Assembly (NCBI RefSeq): GCF_003721515.1
Contig: NZ_RJJD01000021.1
Coordinates: forward strand, 248,001-312,000
Reading direction: 5' to 3'
DNA length: 64,000 nucleotides
From: Rufibacter latericius
Lineage (GTDB): Bacteria > Bacteroidota > Bacteroidia > Cytophagales > Hymenobacteraceae
The stretch's first letter is position 1. Every line of letters begins with the position of its first letter. The notes under the pieces were generated by a model. That model saw only the letters and a list, made by a program, of their open reading frames with translations, had not been told where the DNA came from and made no database searches. A program made the translations under genes and the position numbers. Shown here in pieces: positions 1-9,618 of this stretch.

Positions 1-2
1 AA

Positions 3-521
3 TTTCAAGCGCTTTTAACCGAAGGCAAACCCAAAAGCAAAGGCCACGCCGATGAAGCTGCCCTTTTCATTCTTGAAAACGGGGAAGACTTGTTGGCTGC
101 CTTATGGCCCTGTCTGTTTGATTTGAACCCAGGCGTGCGGTCAAGAGCTGCCCACGTGGTAGAAGCCGTCGCTAAAAAGCAACCTTCCTGGTTTAAGCCT
201 TACCAAAATGAGATTCTAGAAAATTTGGCTCTTCCAGAGCTTGACCCCGCTTTCTACTTCTTCATTCCTTCTTTATTGGGTTTGCTGCATTGGTCAGATG
301 AAGAGGTGCCCACCGTTGTAGATCGGCTTCAATATTGGCTTCAGTACCTGGACCATCAGTTTGTGAAAGTATTCTGCCTCCAATCACTCACCGACCTTGC
401 CCGGCAGCAGCCCTGGTTAAAGCAGGAGGTAGAGGAATTGATGCACCACCACATGGCCAAAGGCGGAAAAGCCATCAACGCCCGGGGCCGAATGTTACTG
501 AAAATCCTTGCCAAACTGTAA
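3..521 (+). CDS. HEAT-repeat-like protein, 3' end only
   Basis: This is the last 172 codons of a gene that enters from the left edge: the frame is open from base 3 and ends with TAA at 519-521. The protein is alpha-helical with repeated Leu/Ala/Trp-rich helices of the HEAT/armadillo kind, and it ends in a basic tail (ARGRMLLKILAKL). No catalytic motif, signal peptide or membrane segment is visible in this part. A TTG at 90 could start a shorter form, but the reading frame upstream is coding in character, so I treat it as a truncated longer gene. Function unknown. A hairpin terminator lies 16 bases after the stop, and the convergent mutS2 gene follows. Confidence 0.7.
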   Translation, partial: FQALLTEGKPKSKGHADEAALFILENGEDLLAALWPCLFDLNPGVRSRAAHVVEAVAKKQPSWFKPYQNEILENLALPELDPAFYFFIPSLLGLLHWSDEEVPTVVDRLQYWLQYLDHQFVKVFCLQSLTDLARQQPWLKQEVEELMHHHMAKGGKAINARGRMLLKILAKL

Positions 522-536
522 GACTCGCTGTTTCAA

Positions 537-572
537 TAAAACAGGGCCTGCTAAGAAGCAGGCCCTGTTTTA
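537..572. terminator. Bidirectional hairpin terminator
   Basis: A perfect 15-bp stem (538-552 with 557-571) has a four-base loop, flanked by A-rich and T-rich ends. It lies between the convergent HEAT-like gene and mutS2, so it can serve both. Confidence 0.8.
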
Positions 573-620
573 TGATTATGCTTTAGAGCCCTTTTCTGAA
601 AAAGAGACCTAAAGCGCTTA

Positions 621-3029
621 TTACTTTAGCACGATGATAGAAACCCCGTCACCGCCGCGCTCCACGTGTTCATCGGCGACGCTGGCTACTTCCCGAAGGG
701 TGCGCACGTAATCCCGGATGATCTGCTTCAGGATACCGTTGCCGCGGCCGTGGATGATCTTCACCTCGGGCATGCCCAGCATGATGGCATCGTCCATGAA
801 GTTCATGACGGTGGTCAGGGCTTCCTCGGCGCGTTGGCCGCGCACATCCAGGTTGTACTGGAAGTCGGCCATGCGTTGGGTAACGTCCAGGCCTTTAGAT
901 GGCGCTACTGCCGCCGCCAGTTCCTTCTCCTTTTTCGCCTTTTCACGCACTACATTCGGATCAGGGCGTTCCAGTTTCTCCAGCTTCACAATGGTCTTCA
1001 GCCCGCCGAAGCTAACTTCCGCGGTCTTCCCTTTGATGGCCAACAACTCACCTACTGAATCCTGCCCGATCAAGGCTACGCGCTCGCCCGGCTGCAATGG
1101 TCCCGTAGGCACCGATCCGTTGCGCTTGAAAACCGGCTTCGGCTCAGGCGTTAGCTTCTCTTTGAACGCATCCAGTTGCTGACGGGCCGCTTTGGTCTGT
1201 TCTTTGTCGGCTTGGCTGCGTTTGATCTGCTCAATGGTACTCTCAATCTGTTGGTTCGCATCTTTCAAGAGCAACTTGGCCTGGCCTTTGGCGGTCCGGA
1301 TGATATCCTGCTTGCTTTCCTCCAGGTGCTGTTTGAGAGCGGTATATTCCTCCACCTGTTTCTGCAGTTTCCGCTCGTGTTTAGCCACTGCGGCGTTTTT
1401 GCGCTCCAGATCGGTTTTCTCCTGCTCCAATTGCTCCAGCAGTTTGTCGTAGCGGATTTTCTCCTTCCCTACCAGCGTTCCGGCTTTCTCAATGATGTTC
1501 TTCGGCAAGCCGATTTTACGGGCGATTTCCAAAGCGAAGGACGAACCCGGTTTCCCGATTTCCAACTGGTACAGCGGCTGCAACTCGGCGGGGTTATAGC
1601 GCATGGCACCGTTTATAATGCCTTCGTTCTTCTCAGCGAAGTTCTTCAGGTTGGTGTAGTGCGTGGTGATCACCCCGAAGACTTTCTGCTGATGCAACTG
1701 CCCCAAAACCGCCTCGGCAATAGCTCCGCCCAACGCAGGCTCCGTTCCCGTACCAAACTCGTCAATGAGCACCAGTGACTTTTTATCGGCGAGCAACACA
1801 AACTGCTTCATGTTTTGCAGGTGCGAACTGTACGTACTCAGGTCATTCTCAATGGATTGTTCGTCGCCCATGTCCAGAAAAACATCCCCGAACAGACCAG
1901 CCTCAGAACCTTCATCCACCGGAATCAACAGACCACATTGCAACATGTACTGCAGCAAACCCGCTGTCTTCATGGCCACCGATTTACCCCCGGCGTTGGG
2001 TCCTGAGATCAATAAGATGCGTTGTTCCTGGTCTAAATCCAAGGACAAAGGCACTGCTTTCTTCCCTTGCGCCTGCAGCGTAAGGTGCAGAATTGGGTGA
2101 CGCGCGTTCTTCCATTTCATCACCGGCCGCTTGTGCAGCTCCGGCATGATGGCACCTAATTTATTGGCCACCACAGATTTAGCCCGGATAAAGTCCAGCA
2201 ACGCCAGGAACTGGTACGCCTTGCGCAAACCCGGCAGATGATGCCGCACTTGGTTTGTAACAGCTGTCAACAACCTGATCAGCTCGCGGTGGTAGGCGTT
2301 CTCCAGGTCCTTGATGTCGTTGTTCAGTTCAAACACGCTCTCGGGCTCCAGGAACACGGTTTGTCCCGTAGCCGATTCATCGTGGATGAGGCCTTTGATG
2401 CGGCGTTTGTACTCGGCAATCACCGGGATCACTAGACGGCCACCACGGATGGTGGGCTCGGCATCACCGGGCGTCCAGCCTTCGTTTTTGGCGTGGCGCA
2501 GGATGCTGCTGATGGTTTTACGGAGTTGCGTCTGCTGGCCAATGAGATCGCGCTTTACACGTTGTAGTTCCGGGGAGGCATCGTCTTTCACGTTGCCGTT
2601 GTCATCTACCAGTTTCTCCAGCGCAGCCACCAGTTGCCGGTCTACCTCCACCCCAATGGTGAGGGCTTTTAAGGCAGGGTACTCTCCTTCTTCTGACTCC
2701 ACGAAAAATCCCAGCGCCTGCCGGATGGCCCGCAAGGACATTTTCACCTCAAAAACGCCTCGCACTTCCAGGAATGCGCCTTCCAAGGCAGCCCGGTTCA
2801 GGTGCTCGGTCACGTCAAAGTAATAGCTGGAGGGGAAATCTTCGCCGGAACGCAGGATGTTGGCAAACTCATGCGATTGCTGCAACAGCCGTTGTACCAA
2901 ATCAAAGCGGTCCAGAAAGGACACCCGCTCCACGAATTTACGTCCCAAGGGACTTAAACAGGCTTCAGACAGCATCTCTCTGATCTGGGTGAACCCTATT
3001 TTCTGCTCAAAATTTGATGGATATATCAA
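621..3029 (-). CDS. mutS2: Endonuclease MutS2
   Basis: 802 residues, normal length for Bacteroidota MutS2. In order: a MutS core/lever region (about 1-330), the ATPase domain with P-loop GPNAGGKS at 343-350 and a Walker B stretch LVLIDEFGTGTEP, a long charged coiled coil (about 515-630) and a C-terminal Smr nuclease domain with LDVRGQRAEEAL and IIHGRGNG. The family binds branched DNA, suppresses recombination in some bacteria and rescues collided ribosomes in others; which role applies here cannot be told from the sequence. The start ATG at 3029 gives the usual short N-terminus. The gene stands alone, convergent with the preceding gene. Confidence 0.95.
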   Translation of the reverse strand: MIYPSNFEQKIGFTQIREMLSEACLSPLGRKFVERVSFLDRFDLVQRLLQQSHEFANILRSGEDFPSSYYFDVTEHLNRAALEGAFLEVRGVFEVKMSLRAIRQALGFFVESEEGEYPALKALTIGVEVDRQLVAALEKLVDDNGNVKDDASPELQRVKRDLIGQQTQLRKTISSILRHAKNEGWTPGDAEPTIRGGRLVIPVIAEYKRRIKGLIHDESATGQTVFLEPESVFELNNDIKDLENAYHRELIRLLTAVTNQVRHHLPGLRKAYQFLALLDFIRAKSVVANKLGAIMPELHKRPVMKWKNARHPILHLTLQAQGKKAVPLSLDLDQEQRILLISGPNAGGKSVAMKTAGLLQYMLQCGLLIPVDEGSEAGLFGDVFLDMGDEQSIENDLSTYSSHLQNMKQFVLLADKKSLVLIDEFGTGTEPALGGAIAEAVLGQLHQQKVFGVITTHYTNLKNFAEKNEGIINGAMRYNPAELQPLYQLEIGKPGSSFALEIARKIGLPKNIIEKAGTLVGKEKIRYDKLLEQLEQEKTDLERKNAAVAKHERKLQKQVEEYTALKQHLEESKQDIIRTAKGQAKLLLKDANQQIESTIEQIKRSQADKEQTKAARQQLDAFKEKLTPEPKPVFKRNGSVPTGPLQPGERVALIGQDSVGELLAIKGKTAEVSFGGLKTIVKLEKLERPDPNVVREKAKKEKELAAAVAPSKGLDVTQRMADFQYNLDVRGQRAEEALTTVMNFMDDAIMLGMPEVKIIHGRGNGILKQIIRDYVRTLREVASVADEHVERGGDGVSIIVLK

Positions 3030-3065
3030 GTCTTCGTTTTTTCTAGTTTTATCTTAAGCTTCCAG

Positions 3066-3096
3066 CCCGTTTTCACAAAAGTAAGCTAAAAACAGG
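3066..3096. repeat. Dispersed intergenic palindrome, copy 1 (partial)
   Basis: CCCGTTTTCACAAAAG is followed by a GCTAAAAACAGG arm, matching the centre and right arm of the repeat family found throughout the window. It lies just upstream of mutS2. Confidence 0.5.
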
Positions 3097-3202
3097 ATTG
3101 GTCAGGATTATAGAACATAGCCCAAGGGCGGGATGTTCCCTGCGTAATCACTATAATTATACCCTAACATTACTTAACATATTAAACAAGCTAAGTACAT
3201 TG

Positions 3203-3982
3203 TTAGAATTTCTCCTCTATTCCCAGCCCGAACAAGGCGTAGTCATATTTCACCGGATCAGCGGGATCAAACTGCCGGAGGTTCTGGGTGAGTTCCTCGG
3301 CCATAGCCCAATCAGATTGGGTGCGTTGGATCAAACCTAGTTGCCGGGCCACGCGCTGCACGTGTACATCACAAGGGCAAACCAAATCAGCGGGTGACAT
3401 TTGCCCCCAGATCCCGAAATCCACGCCTTGATCATCTTGCCGTACCATCCAGCGCAGGTACATGTTGATGCGCTTGCACGCCGATTTCTTGGCTGGCGTG
3501 GAAATGTGCTTACGGGTGCGGTGGGGAGCCTCAGGCAGGGAGAAAACCAAGCTGTAGAAAAATTCCAACCGGGCTTTCTGGGAGGTAAGCGGTGCGTCTG
3601 GATACCCTACAAAGGCTTCCTCTAAACTCTCGTGCCGCTCGTAAAACCATCGGAAGAAATGCACCAGGTACAGCAGATCGGTGTCATTGAAGGTGCGGTG
3701 TTTGAAGCCGAGAAGCTGTTTCAAATCATCGTCCTGGTGTTGGGTGATGAACTGGTAAGGGGCGTTGTCCATGCGCTGCAGGAGTTCGCGGCACTTGTTG
3801 ATGATGGTTTTGCGCTGCCCCCATGCCAGGATGGCGGCAAAAAATCCGGCGATCTCAATGTCCTGTTTCTGTGTGAACAGGTGCGGAATGGAAACCGGAT
3901 CATGCGGGATAAAGTCTGGCGTGTTATACCGTTTGTAGCGGTCTTCCAGTAGGGCTTCCAGCTGGGAAGAGGTGTAGGACAT
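3203..3982 (-). CDS. TIGR02757 family protein (DUF2400)
   Basis: 259 residues, full length for this family, which is widespread in Bacteroidota. The recognisable N-terminus runs YNTPDFIPHDPVSIPHLF followed by EIAGFFAAILAWGQR, and the C-terminal part has CPCDVHVQRVARQLGL, a helix-hairpin-helix-like segment reminiscent of DNA-glycosylase folds. No function has been established for the family as far as I know. The start ATG at 3982 is the first in frame and matches the family N-terminus. It sits between mutS2 and the LysM gene on the same strand but with separate spacers, so it is probably its own transcription unit. Confidence 0.85.
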   Translation of the reverse strand: MSYTSSQLEALLEDRYKRYNTPDFIPHDPVSIPHLFTQKQDIEIAGFFAAILAWGQRKTIINKCRELLQRMDNAPYQFITQHQDDDLKQLLGFKHRTFNDTDLLYLVHFFRWFYERHESLEEAFVGYPDAPLTSQKARLEFFYSLVFSLPEAPHRTRKHISTPAKKSACKRINMYLRWMVRQDDQGVDFGIWGQMSPADLVCPCDVHVQRVARQLGLIQRTQSDWAMAEELTQNLRQFDPADPVKYDYALFGLGIEEKF

Positions 3983-4047
3983 AGGCTTGGGGCAAGCAGA
4001 GAATCTAGGTTATGGTTCTATACGGATTTAACCGGTTGAAATACAAA

Positions 4048-4089
4048 GAGGCAAAAAACGGGACCAGAGCGGCTTCCGTTTTTTGCCTC
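4048..4089 (-). terminator. Hairpin terminator of the LysM gene
   Basis: A perfect 14-bp stem (4048-4061 with 4076-4089) is followed, on the minus strand, by a T-rich stretch. It lies 26 bases after the stop of the LysM gene. Confidence 0.7.
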
Positions 4090-4113
4090 TTTTCACAAAA
4101 TAGGCTTTAAAAA
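4076..4113. repeat. Dispersed intergenic palindrome, copy 2
   Basis: The arms CCGTTTTTTGCCTC and AGGCTTTAAAAAG surround the centre TTTTCACAAAA. It overlaps the terminator's left-hand arm, as if the repeat had supplied half of the terminator. Confidence 0.5.
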
Positions 4114-4115
4114 GC

Positions 4116-5123
4116 TTAGGGCATGTAAGACACTTCTACCCGGAAGCGTTTGTCAACGGCACCAATCTGCTGGCAGGCTTTTCTGGAAAGCTTTACCACC
4201 ACTTTGTCGTTGTCGCCGGTATCGGGCAGTTTACCAATCACCCGCACGTACACGGTTTGATCGTTCATGGGGTTTTTCACGGCCATGATGGTTCCCACGG
4301 GAGCGGATTTGTGCAAAGCCAGGAACTTGTTGGCATCGGTGCGGGTATCAATCTGCTCGGCCATGCCGCTCTCGTTAACACGGGAAACATATTCAGATGT
4401 CTTTGGCGCAGGTTTGTCTTCCTCTACGTCTCCTTTGGCAGAAACCGGGGCAGCCGTTTTAGAGGTGGTCGCAACGGCCGTTGAAGGAGTGACGGTTTTA
4501 GAAGTAGTGGCTACCGGTGTTACAGGTGCGCTGGTGGCCTGCTTGGGAGTGGTCACAACGTCATCCGACTCCGGCACATACACCTTGGCATTGGCTGCGG
4601 CTTGGGACGGCGCCTTCTCCCCTACGCCTACAATCATTTTCTGCCCTACCTTCACGGTAGAAGCCGTCAGCTTGTTCCACTTCTTCAGGTCGTCAATGCT
4701 TACGCCGTGCTGGTTAGCGATGGAGAACATGGTTTGGCGGGCCTGCACCGTGTGGATCTTGTTTCCTTTGGCGTCTACCTCAAACGTACGGTTTGCCGCG
4801 GGGCTAGCCACCGGGGTCTCTGCCGATGCGGTAACCGTAGAAGCGGAACTGGTGCTGCCTCCCTTCATGGGAATGAGCACGGTTTGGCCCACAATCAAGG
4901 CCTTGTTCACGTTCTTGTTAGACGCTACAATCTGGTCAACGGCTACTCCGTACTTGCGGGCTAATGCATACAGGGTTTCACCGGGGGTTACTTTGTGGGT
5001 GATGTAGGTTTTTCCGTTTTGGGTTTTCACCCCGGTTGAATCTCTGGGGAATAATGTCTCGGCGGAGGCGGCGCCATAAGAAACCATGAGACATCCCAAT
5101 ACAAACACAAACTTCTTTAACAT
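4116..5123 (-). CDS. Secreted LysM protein with RlpA-like C-terminal domain
   Basis: 335 residues. A signal peptide (MLKKFVFVLGCLMVSYGAASA) is followed by two LysM domains at about 41-86 and 122-166, a Thr/Ala/Pro/Val-rich linker (about 170-245) and a C-terminal domain (about 250-335) resembling the double-psi beta-barrel of RlpA (MAEQIDTRTDANKFLALHKS, VYVRVIGKLPD). LysM binds peptidoglycan N-acetylglucosamine, so the protein should be periplasmic and wall-bound. Whether the barrel is a lytic transglycosylase, like Pseudomonas RlpA, or only a binding module cannot be told. It is a monocistronic gene with its own terminator. Confidence 0.85.
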   Translation of the reverse strand: MLKKFVFVLGCLMVSYGAASAETLFPRDSTGVKTQNGKTYITHKVTPGETLYALARKYGVAVDQIVASNKNVNKALIVGQTVLIPMKGGSTSSASTVTASAETPVASPAANRTFEVDAKGNKIHTVQARQTMFSIANQHGVSIDDLKKWNKLTASTVKVGQKMIVGVGEKAPSQAAANAKVYVPESDDVVTTPKQATSAPVTPVATTSKTVTPSTAVATTSKTAAPVSAKGDVEEDKPAPKTSEYVSRVNESGMAEQIDTRTDANKFLALHKSAPVGTIMAVKNPMNDQTVYVRVIGKLPDTGDNDKVVVKLSRKACQQIGAVDKRFRVEVSYMP

Positions 5124-5356
5124 GGACTCTACTTCATTTATTCTTTAACAAACACAGGGAAAGAGGGGATTTATTCCTTTCAGGATATTCACCTTTGAAG
5201 AAATCAAATCACAAGACAAAACGCCTTCTTTCCAGGTCACCAACATTTCTAAAAGCCCTATAAATCAGGGCTAAAGCACAAGTGAGGGTGTAAGTTACCA
5301 AAAATTTCAATAACCTTCTTCCTCCCTTTTCCGTTTAGCGCAAGCCAATAAGGGTT

Positions 5357-7819
5357 TTAGAACAGGTACACCACTTTAAATTCTTCGTTCAAGGTAAGGG
5401 CCGCTTCAAATTTGTTGCCAGTTTTGGGCGAGGTGAACCCTTTTATCTTGCCGGTCTTTCCTTTCAGCACCAAAGCCTGGATCTGGCTCTCAGAAAGTGT
5501 TTTGCCGTGCAACTCAAAAGGCACCATAAACTGGCACCCTTCCCTGAACCGGCTGCAGCCGTAGGCGGTCTTTCCCTTGAGCATCTGGCCCTGGCTGCAT
5601 TTGGGGCAGATCATCACCACCGGCTTCTGTTCCTTGGTCTCTGCCCTTTCCAGTTGCAGTTCATGGGAAGAAGACAACACAAAGGCAGCGTCAAACTTGT
5701 CCCCTGATGCTTCGTCCACAAAGCCTTTTACCACCGGGCTTTTTCCTTTTTTCAAAAGTGCCTGCACCTGCTTTTCTCCCAATGGCTTTCCATGGAACGT
5801 CATAGGCAGCCGGAAAGTACAACCCTCTCTGAATCGGGCGCAGCCGTAAGCCTGACTTCCCTTTAGGATATGTCCAGTTTTACAGGCCGGGCAACTTCCT
5901 AAACCGTTGGTGGGAGCAGCTGCGTTTTTAGGCTCTTTTTTGGATTTCTCACCCTTTTTGGCGGGTTCCTTTTCCTGGGGTTTAGCCGCTGCCTCGGTAG
6001 GCTGAAGGGTTACCTTATGCGTATCCTGCTTTACCTCCTGCACCATTTCCCACACCAAGCCTTTCAATTCGCGCAGGAAATCATCGGCGGAAAACTCACC
6101 GCCTTCAATCTGCCGAAGCTTTTTCTCCCACTGACCCGTCATCTCCGCAGATTTGAGAGTGGGGTTTCTAATGACCTGGATCAGGTCGATGCCCATTTGG
6201 GTGGGTAGTATTTTCTTTTTCTCCTTCCGGATGTAGTTGCGTTTAAACAACGTTTCAATGATGGCCGCACGGGTAGAAGGCCTCCCGATGCCGTTTTCTT
6301 TTAGGGCTTCTTTCAATTCATCGTCCTCCACCTGTTTTCCGGCCGTTTCCATGGAACGCAGCAAAGTAGCCTCGGTGAAGTCCTTGGGCGGGCTCGTGGA
6401 TTTCCGTTCCAGCAAAGGCTCATGAAGTCCCCGCTCACCGGCATCAAAGTGCGGCAACACCGCCAGTTCCTCCTCTTTCTCCTCTCCTTCAGCGGATGGT
6501 TTGCCAGCTGGTTTAGGAGCGGAGGTGTTTTCTTCCGGGCCGTACACCACGCGCCAGCCGGGCTCCAAGATTTGCTTTCCTTTCGCCCGGAACGCGTGTT
6601 GGGCCGCCTCGCCGTTTACCACGGTATTGCTCACAATACAATCTGAGTAAAAGGCGGCAATGAACCGTTTGGCTATCACATCAAACACCTTAGCCTCGGT
6701 ACCGAACAAACCTCGGGCTTCAGACCCGGTAGGAATGATGGCATGGTGATCGGTCACCTTATTATTATTGAACACCTTTCCAGATTTCCTGATTTTCTTA
6801 CCCACCAATTCCTGGGTGAGGTGCTGGTAGCCGGTGAGCCCGCTCAGGATACTGGGAATTTTGGGGTAAATATCATCGGGCAGGAAGGTGGTGTCAACGC
6901 GGGGATAACTGACTACTTTCTTCTCGTAGAGACTCTGTACCGTTTTGAGGGTTTCATCGGCGGACATCCCGAACTTGTTGTTGCATTCTACCTGTAGTGA
7001 GGTCAAGTCAAACAGCCGGGGTGAACTTTCGGTGCCCCGTTTGGTTTCCACATCCTTGATCTCAAACTCAGAAGGCCTGATCTGCTCCAGAATTTCCAGC
7101 GCCTTCGCCTCGTCTTTGAAACGGCCCGAGGTGCTGCTGAAGGTCACCTCACGGTACACGGTTTTCAGTTCCCAGAACGGCTCAGACTTGAAGTTCTGGA
7201 TCTCCAGGTGACGGTGCACAATCATGGCCAGTGTGGGCGTCTGCACCCGGCCCAGGGAAAGCAACTGCCGGCCCTGTGCGTATTTTACAGTGAACAGTCG
7301 GGTGGCGTTAATGCCCAGAAGCCAGTCCCCAATAGCGCGGCTTTTGCCGGCCTGGTACAACTGGTCAAACTCTTTGCCGTCGCGGAGTTGGGCAAAACCT
7401 TGCCGAATAGCCTCCTCGGTGAGCGATGAAATCCAGAGGCGTTTGAAGGGTTTCCGGTACTTGGCCTGGTGCAGCACCCACCGCTGAATCACCTCCCCTT
7501 CCTGGCCGGCATCGCCGCAGTTGATGACTTCTTCGGCCTTCTCAAGCAAACCCTGAATGATCTTGAACTGCTGCTCTACCCCTTTGTTGCTGATGAGTTT
7601 AATGTCAAAACGGTCTGGTACCAGAGGCAGGTCTGGCAGATACCAGCGCTTCCAGTTGGGGTTGTAATCGTCTGGTTCGCAGAGTTGGCAGAAGTGCCCG
7701 AAGGTCCAGGTGACCTGGTACCCATTGCCTTCAAAATACCCGTTCATCTTGGTCTTGGCACCAAGCACTTGGGCAATCTCACGGGCTACACTAGGCTTTT
7801 CGGCGATGCAGAGTTTCAA
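5357..7819 (-). CDS. topB: DNA topoisomerase III (type IA)
   Basis: 820 residues. The Toprim domain opens with MKLCIAEKPSVAREI and carries the acidic motif GDAGQEGE at 102-109, where many homologues have DPDREGE. The active-site tyrosine is Y305 in VVSYPRVDTTF. Two C-terminal repeats, each about 90 residues, begin with CPACKTGHILKG and CPKCSQGQMLKG and carry GCARFREGC / GCSRFREGC. These are degenerate topoisomerase zinc-finger/DUF3945-like modules that bind single-stranded DNA. A Lys/Glu/Ala/Pro-rich linker precedes them. It relaxes negatively supercoiled DNA and decatenates replication intermediates. It is a single gene with no obvious operon partner. Confidence 0.95.
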   Translation of the reverse strand: MKLCIAEKPSVAREIAQVLGAKTKMNGYFEGNGYQVTWTFGHFCQLCEPDDYNPNWKRWYLPDLPLVPDRFDIKLISNKGVEQQFKIIQGLLEKAEEVINCGDAGQEGEVIQRWVLHQAKYRKPFKRLWISSLTEEAIRQGFAQLRDGKEFDQLYQAGKSRAIGDWLLGINATRLFTVKYAQGRQLLSLGRVQTPTLAMIVHRHLEIQNFKSEPFWELKTVYREVTFSSTSGRFKDEAKALEILEQIRPSEFEIKDVETKRGTESSPRLFDLTSLQVECNNKFGMSADETLKTVQSLYEKKVVSYPRVDTTFLPDDIYPKIPSILSGLTGYQHLTQELVGKKIRKSGKVFNNNKVTDHHAIIPTGSEARGLFGTEAKVFDVIAKRFIAAFYSDCIVSNTVVNGEAAQHAFRAKGKQILEPGWRVVYGPEENTSAPKPAGKPSAEGEEKEEELAVLPHFDAGERGLHEPLLERKSTSPPKDFTEATLLRSMETAGKQVEDDELKEALKENGIGRPSTRAAIIETLFKRNYIRKEKKKILPTQMGIDLIQVIRNPTLKSAEMTGQWEKKLRQIEGGEFSADDFLRELKGLVWEMVQEVKQDTHKVTLQPTEAAAKPQEKEPAKKGEKSKKEPKNAAAPTNGLGSCPACKTGHILKGSQAYGCARFREGCTFRLPMTFHGKPLGEKQVQALLKKGKSPVVKGFVDEASGDKFDAAFVLSSSHELQLERAETKEQKPVVMICPKCSQGQMLKGKTAYGCSRFREGCQFMVPFELHGKTLSESQIQALVLKGKTGKIKGFTSPKTGNKFEAALTLNEEFKVVYLF

Positions 7820-8130
7820 GGCTATTTTTCTAAAATCAGGTCAAAATCGAACCCCAAAGGTACGCAAAATTGAGGGCGTTTGCCAATTCAGAGTGGATTA
7901 CACCCATATAGTACTTTACCTATGTTTTGCAACTTTCACACTCCTCCATCGATTTTCTTTATCATTTCTATATCAAACCATTACCCTACTTTAAACAGCT
8001 TACAGACGTCAGTAACTGCTTCTACATTTTGGTATTTATACTTAACTAAGCCTTTAGGCTCTCGTATATATTAACCGATTCCCTATGGGTATCAAAAGAA
8101 TACATCTTTCACCTTAAACTATAAACAACT
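7820..8130. other. Divergent intergenic region topB / low-complexity gene
   Basis: 311 bases, AT-rich, must hold two divergent promoters. I see no exact TAnnTTTG box and no repeat copy. Confidence 0.4.
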
Positions 8131-9528
8131 ATGAGAAATCACGGAATGGGGTACGATGCATTTAACTCGTACCGCTCTGGACATGAAAACACGAGTCGTA
8201 GTGAATGGGGTAGCTTAGGCAACCGCATGGAAGGACAAGGTAATAAAGACTATCAATCTTACGGTGGCAGCATGAACCGCGGCAACACCGGTGACCGTGG
8301 CGAAAGCAATTTTACCAGCCAGGGAGGATCTGTTTATAGTGGAAATCTCGGTGACAGACAGGAAAACCACTACAGCAGCCAAGGTTCAAACTACGGCGGA
8401 AACCAATACCGCTCCGGCAACCAAAGTGACCAGAACAGAGGAAGCATGGGCGGCCAATACGGAAACAGCAGCGGCTGGAGCGGACACTCCATGCAAGGCG
8501 GCAGCGGCAATATGCAGAACAGAGGCGGTTCTTCTAACCAGGGAGGCTACGGCTCTTCCATGGGTAGTCAGAACAGCATGAACCAAGGCGGCTACGGAGC
8601 TTATGGCTCCGGCTCTAACCAGGGTTCCTCTAATTACGGTTCTTCTAATTATGGTTCCTCTAACTACGGCTCATCGGGCCAGGGTTCACGGGGCGGCTCT
8701 AATTACGGTCAAAGCGGCTCTTCTAATACCGGAGGCTCCTCTTCTAACATAGGCACTTACGGCGGCGCCCGTTCAGGCTACGCTGGATCATCTTCCGGAA
8801 ACACTTCTGGCGGCGCTCTGGACAGAGGCAATGCGTACAGCAACTACGGTAGCTCCAATGATTTCCGCGGATCAGGTTCTGGCTATGGTTCTTCGGGTTC
8901 TTCCAACTACGGGAGCCAACGCGGCGGTCAATCATCCGGATCAAGCAACTACGGCGGGTCTTTTGGCCATAGCGGGTCTTCGTATGGGGGAAATACCGAG
9001 TCTTCTTACGGGCAGTCTTCCAGAGGCGGTTCTGGATATGGAATGAGCGGCAACTCTGGAATGGGTGGCAATATGGGCTCTTCCTCCGGAATGAACCGTG
9101 GCTCCAACTCCCGGGACAATGACCGTCACTCTTCCGGCGGATCGTCTAACATGTACGGTACCAACAACCAAAGCAACTACCGCGGCGGAAGCGGCTGGAT
9201 GAGCAGCAATGACAACGATGACCAGGATCATGCACGCTTCAGCCACGGAAACGCAAACGAAAACCGTTTCTCAGATGACTACAGCCATCCGTCTAACATG
9301 AACCGCGGCAGAGACTATGACCAGGACCGTTATAGCCACAACCGCAGCCATGACAACGACAATGATGATAACCAGGGAGAAGGCTTCTTCGAAAGAATAG
9401 GTCATGGCATCAAAGACGCCTGGAACAGCATTGCCGGCGATGATGACAACAATGACAACAACCGCAGAAACTCTGCCGGTGGCCCTCCTTACAACTACGG
9501 CGCTGGCTCTAACAACGCCGGTTGGTAA
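8131..9528 (+). CDS. Gly/Ser/Asn/Tyr-rich low-complexity protein
   Basis: 465 residues, almost wholly built of Gly, Ser, Asn, Tyr, Gln and Arg, with SSNYG units in tandem (DNA 8625-8690) and recurring SGYGSSGSSNYG-type blocks. The tail turns acidic and His/Asn-rich (DNDDQDHARF, DYDQDRYSHNRSHDNDNDDN) and ends with one ordinary amphipathic helix, FFERIGHGIKDAWNSIAG. No signal peptide or membrane segment is seen. Such composition predicts disorder and, in other proteins, phase separation. The frame is real, because the composition persists over 1.4 kb with varied synonymous codons and a terminator follows. Function unknown; the C-terminal helix is the only part likely to find homologues. Confidence 0.75.
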   Translation: MRNHGMGYDAFNSYRSGHENTSRSEWGSLGNRMEGQGNKDYQSYGGSMNRGNTGDRGESNFTSQGGSVYSGNLGDRQENHYSSQGSNYGGNQYRSGNQSDQNRGSMGGQYGNSSGWSGHSMQGGSGNMQNRGGSSNQGGYGSSMGSQNSMNQGGYGAYGSGSNQGSSNYGSSNYGSSNYGSSGQGSRGGSNYGQSGSSNTGGSSSNIGTYGGARSGYAGSSSGNTSGGALDRGNAYSNYGSSNDFRGSGSGYGSSGSSNYGSQRGGQSSGSSNYGGSFGHSGSSYGGNTESSYGQSSRGGSGYGMSGNSGMGGNMGSSSGMNRGSNSRDNDRHSSGGSSNMYGTNNQSNYRGGSGWMSSNDNDDQDHARFSHGNANENRFSDDYSHPSNMNRGRDYDQDRYSHNRSHDNDNDDNQGEGFFERIGHGIKDAWNSIAGDDDNNDNNRRNSAGGPPYNYGAGSNNAGW

Positions 9529-9551
9529 TCTTCCTTCAAAGGAATAAAACA

Positions 9552-9580
9552 GAAAGCTCCTCCGTTTTGGAGGGGCTTTC
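9552..9580. terminator. Bidirectional hairpin terminator
   Basis: GAAAGCTCCTCC pairs across a GTTT loop with GGAGGGGCTTTC and is followed by TT. It lies between the convergent low-complexity gene and the carbonic anhydrase gene. Confidence 0.8.
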
Positions 9581-9618
9581 TTCATTTAACAACTAAACCA
9601 ATCAATCTAAAATCAAGC

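Noticed and set aside
4267-5007. 246-codon plus frame opposite the LysM gene
   Set aside because: Antisense shadow: the minus strand has a signal peptide and two LysM domains.
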